From Halomarinibacterium sp041392205 (GTDB taxonomy: Bacteria; Bacteroidota; Bacteroidia; Flavobacteriales; Flavobacteriaceae), in contig JAWKMO010000003.1 in NCBI GenBank assembly GCA_041392205.1, positions 62,001 through 126,000 on the forward strand: 64,000 nt of DNA, written 5' to 3'. Position 1 is the stretch's first letter, and the number at the start of each line of letters is the position of its first letter. Made by a program: the position numbers and the translations under genes. Shown in pieces: positions 61,988 to 64,000 of the stretch. The notes under the pieces are model-generated. The model worked only from the letters and a program-made list of their open reading frames with translations, was not told the origin of the DNA and made no database searches.

Positions 61988-63531
61988 TATGCTTCTTCTG
62001 TAGGTTCTTGCGGTTCTTCATTTTGAAAAAGAGTTAAAAAAGCGCTTCCTATATTTTCAATAATATCACTGGCTACTAAAGCTTCAAATCCTTTTTCCTG
62101 AGAAACAATATTACCTGAGCTTCCGTGCAAATACACCCCAAAAACAGAGGCCATTAAAGGGTCATACCCTTGCGAAAGCAACCCAGTAATTATGCCGCTT
62201 AACACATCGCCACTACCCGCAGTTGCCATTCCTGGATTTCCAGTTGTATTAACATAAAGATGATTGCCATTTACCACCATTGTATGAGCGCCCTTAATAA
62301 TTACTAGTAGCTCATGCTTTATTGAAAAATCTTTTGCCTTTTCAATCTTGTCAAAGTCACTTTCCCAATTCCCTAAAAGCCTTCTTAATTCCCCCTCATG
62401 AGGAGTTAGGATGCTTTGCTTGGGAAGTAATTTCAATAAAGAGGTGTCTTTTGCTATAAGGTTTATGGCATCGGCATCAATTACAAAAAGAGAGTCTTTC
62501 TTTTCTGAAAAGAGTTTTTTTAAAGCTTTTTGAGTTTCAGAATGTTGTCCCATTCCCATTCCTACTGCAATGACTGAGGGTTCAAAATCTATGGCAAACG
62601 AGGCAATAAAATCTTCGGAAAGATCTGAAACAGTCATAATTTCTGGGACCGAGGTTTGCAAAATAGCATTTCCACAGTTTGGAATATAAGCGGTAACCAA
62701 CCCTGCCCCTATTTTTAGGGTTGCTTTAGAGGTTAGTGTAACGGCTCCAATTTTGCCTTTGCTACCTCCTACTACCAAGGCATGTCCATAAATCCCTTTG
62801 TGAGAAAATTTTTCACGTTGTTTGTAAAAGCGTTGGGCCTGAGGCTTGTAAATAAGTTGTGCTAAAGGGGGTGTTGTCATTAAATATTCTGGGTCCAATC
62901 CAATATCTAATACTTCAAAATAGGGAACAAATATTCCTGTTTCGGGTAAAAAGAACGTAAATTTTGGAGCTTGAAATGTTAGGGTATGATTTGCCTTTAT
63001 AACAGCTTCCGAATCTAATAAAGGGGCATTGGCCGAAAGTCCGCTGGGGATGTCTATAGAAAGTCGAAAGGCTTTTTGTGCATTCAAATACTGAATCAGT
63101 TTCTTTACCCACCCTTCGGGTGCACGGTTTAACCCAATTCCAAACAAACAATCCACAATAATATCCTCTGGGTGTATTTCTGGAAAATCTTCTTCCGAAG
63201 TCATTAAAATCGGCCATTTCATGGTAACGTTTTTTATGTTGTCGTAATTTATTAGGAAACATTTTGACCGTTTATCTGTAAAATTTGCGATATAAGTGCT
63301 TACTTTATAGCCCCTTTCCATGAGGAGTCTTCCAAGTGCTAATCCGTCGCCTCCATTATTGCCAATGCCACAAAAAATATGAATGGGAACCTGTGCGCCT
63401 TGCATTCGTTGGTGTAACCAATGAAAGATTTGCGTGGCCGCACGTTCCATTAAATCCACGGAGGTAATTCCTTGTTTCTTGGTCGTAATTTCATCGGCTT
63501 TGTAAAGTTGTTCAGCAGAAAATATTTTCAT
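61987..63531 (-). CDS. nnr: bifunctional NAD(P)H-hydrate repair enzyme Nnr
   Basis: A 514-residue fusion that repairs damaged NAD(P)H hydrates. The N-terminal epimerase (YjeF_N) has MKIFSAEQLYKADEIT and CGIGNNGGDGLALGRLL. The C-terminal ADP-dependent dehydratase has GHALVVGGSKGKIGAVTLTSKA, VIDADAINL, LTPHEGELRRLL and GNPGMATAGSGDVLSGIITGLL. All key blocks are in frame and the length is normal. Orientation is convergent with the TlpA-like gene and divergent from gcvT. A short disordered acid tail (EEPQEPTEEA) closes it. Confidence 0.95.
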   Translation of the reverse strand: MKIFSAEQLYKADEITTKKQGITSVDLMERAATQIFHWLHQRMQGAQVPIHIFCGIGNNGGDGLALGRLLMERGYKVSTYIANFTDKRSKCFLINYDNIKNVTMKWPILMTSEEDFPEIHPEDIIVDCLFGIGLNRAPEGWVKKLIQYLNAQKAFRLSIDIPSGLSANAPLLDSEAVIKANHTLTFQAPKFTFFLPETGIFVPYFEVLDIGLDPEYLMTTPPLAQLIYKPQAQRFYKQREKFSHKGIYGHALVVGGSKGKIGAVTLTSKATLKIGAGLVTAYIPNCGNAILQTSVPEIMTVSDLSEDFIASFAIDFEPSVIAVGMGMGQHSETQKALKKLFSEKKDSLFVIDADAINLIAKDTSLLKLLPKQSILTPHEGELRRLLGNWESDFDKIEKAKDFSIKHELLVIIKGAHTMVVNGNHLYVNTTGNPGMATAGSGDVLSGIITGLLSQGYDPLMASVFGVYLHGSSGNIVSQEKGFEALVASDIIENIGSAFLTLFQNEEPQEPTEEA

Positions 63532-63609
63532 TCAGAAATTTTTATGCAAGTTACTACGCTTGTTGAAAACAATCAAACAAATTAGGCGTTCCCTTTTTTA
63601 GAGAATAGT

Positions 63610-63617
63610 TACATTTG
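63610..63617 (+). promoter_or_regulatory. TAnnTTTG -7 element of gcvT
   Basis: TACATTTG at 63610-63617 lies 17 bases before ATG 63634. Confidence 0.45.
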
Positions 63618-63633
63618 CCAAAATTTTTAATCG

Positions 63634-64000
63634 ATGAAAAATACTGCGTTAACTCATGTTCACGAAAAGTTAGGCGCCAAAATGGTTCCATTTGCGGGAT
63701 ATACTATGCCTGTTTCTTATGAAGGCGTTACTGCCGAACACGAAACCGTACGAAACGGCGTGGGTGTTTTTGATGTATCTCACATGGGCGAATTTTTGGT
63801 GACAGGTCCTTATGCTTTGGATTTAATTCAGAAGGTTACCAGTAACGATGCTTCAAAATTGGTAGATTATCAAGCTCAATATAGCTGTTTACCTAACGAA
63901 ACTGGAGGAATTGTCGACGACTTAATTATTTATCGTATCAACGCAGAAAAATGGGTGCTAGTGGTAAATGCATCCAATATTGAAAAAGATTGGAATTGGA
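63634..64000 (+). CDS. gcvT: aminomethyltransferase (glycine cleavage T protein), 5' part
   Basis: The frame is open from ATG 63634 to the window end, giving about 122 residues: MKNTALTHVHEKLGAKMVPFAGYTMPVSYEG, GVFDVSHMGEFLVTGPYALDLIQKVTSNDASKL and GGIVDDLIIYRI. These match the N-terminus of GcvT, which transfers a methylene group from the lipoyl-bound aminomethyl to tetrahydrofolate. The rest lies beyond the window. Confidence 0.95.
   Translation, partial: MKNTALTHVHEKLGAKMVPFAGYTMPVSYEGVTAEHETVRNGVGVFDVSHMGEFLVTGPYALDLIQKVTSNDASKLVDYQAQYSCLPNETGGIVDDLIIYRINAEKWVLVVNASNIEKDWNW

Overview
The window is a 64 kb piece of a low-GC chromosome from a member of the Bacteroidota, almost certainly a marine-type Flavobacteriaceae. 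The evidence is a type IX secretion (T9SS) C-terminal sorting domain on a HYR-domain protein, a SusC-like TonB plug sequence, bacillithiol synthesis (BshA), Bacteroidota-type promoter elements (TAnnTTTG) in front of many genes, and a gene set typical of flavobacteria (QEGLA-motif protein, DUF4159, THUMP-like methyltransferase, LptD/TamB). Nearly all of the window is ordinary, densely packed core genome. I see no prophage, integrase, insertion sequence, CRISPR array or rRNA operon.

Layout. 0-5 kb: tail of a substrate-binding protein, a tiny membrane protein, ung, a MutS2-like protein without an Smr domain, a DCC thiol oxidoreductase and an ICMT-like membrane methyltransferase. 4.7-6.8 kb: a MuiA/DUF4139 protein carrying an inserted SusC-type carboxypeptidase-like plus TonB-plug module. 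6.9-9.9 kb: a three-gene minus-strand cassette (GshB-like ATP-grasp, N-formylglutamate amidohydrolase, QEGLA metallopeptidase) that looks like a small peptide/amide-metabolism unit. 10-14.3 kb: mscS, a DAACS symporter, aroC and an LpxH-like phosphoesterase. 14.4-18.9 kb: one large secreted HYR/P-domain/T9SS gene broken by about a dozen frameshifts. 19-19.97 kb: low-complexity tandem repeats with a 279-bp direct duplication. 20-25 kb: a giant FAD/Fe-S dehydrogenase, a small outer-membrane barrel and an M19 dipeptidase.

25-34.5 kb is a tightly spaced minus-strand block: amidase, MlaD/MCE, membrane Fe-S protein, HAD protein, CCG Fe-S protein, a 161-aa conserved protein, a NagZ-beta-lactamase fusion and bshA. 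It mixes envelope and redox functions. 34.6-42.2 kb holds lptD, ridA and tamB. 42.2-46.5 kb holds tsaD-tfoX-like-rsmE, DUF4159 and a THUMP-like methyltransferase. 46.5-47.1 kb has a triplicated 79-bp terminator-like unit and three tRNA genes (Arg-TCT, Pro-TGG, Ser-GCT). 47.2-58 kb: PgpH-like HD phosphodiesterase, thiolase, NlpC/P60 peptidase, TPR protein, gyrA and clpC. 58-64 kb: a small STAS-like protein, a GH12-like lipoprotein behind hutH, a TlpA-like lipoprotein, nnr and the start of gcvT.

Envelope biogenesis is the main theme: LptD, TamB, MlaD, amidase, NagZ, LpxH-like, NlpC/P60. Second-look items are the plug-in-MuiA fusion, the ATP-grasp/amidohydrolase/QEGLA cassette, the frameshifted secreted gene with its duplicated unnamed module, the redox/envelope operon and the two repeat arrays. 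I found no clearly novel defence or mobile system.
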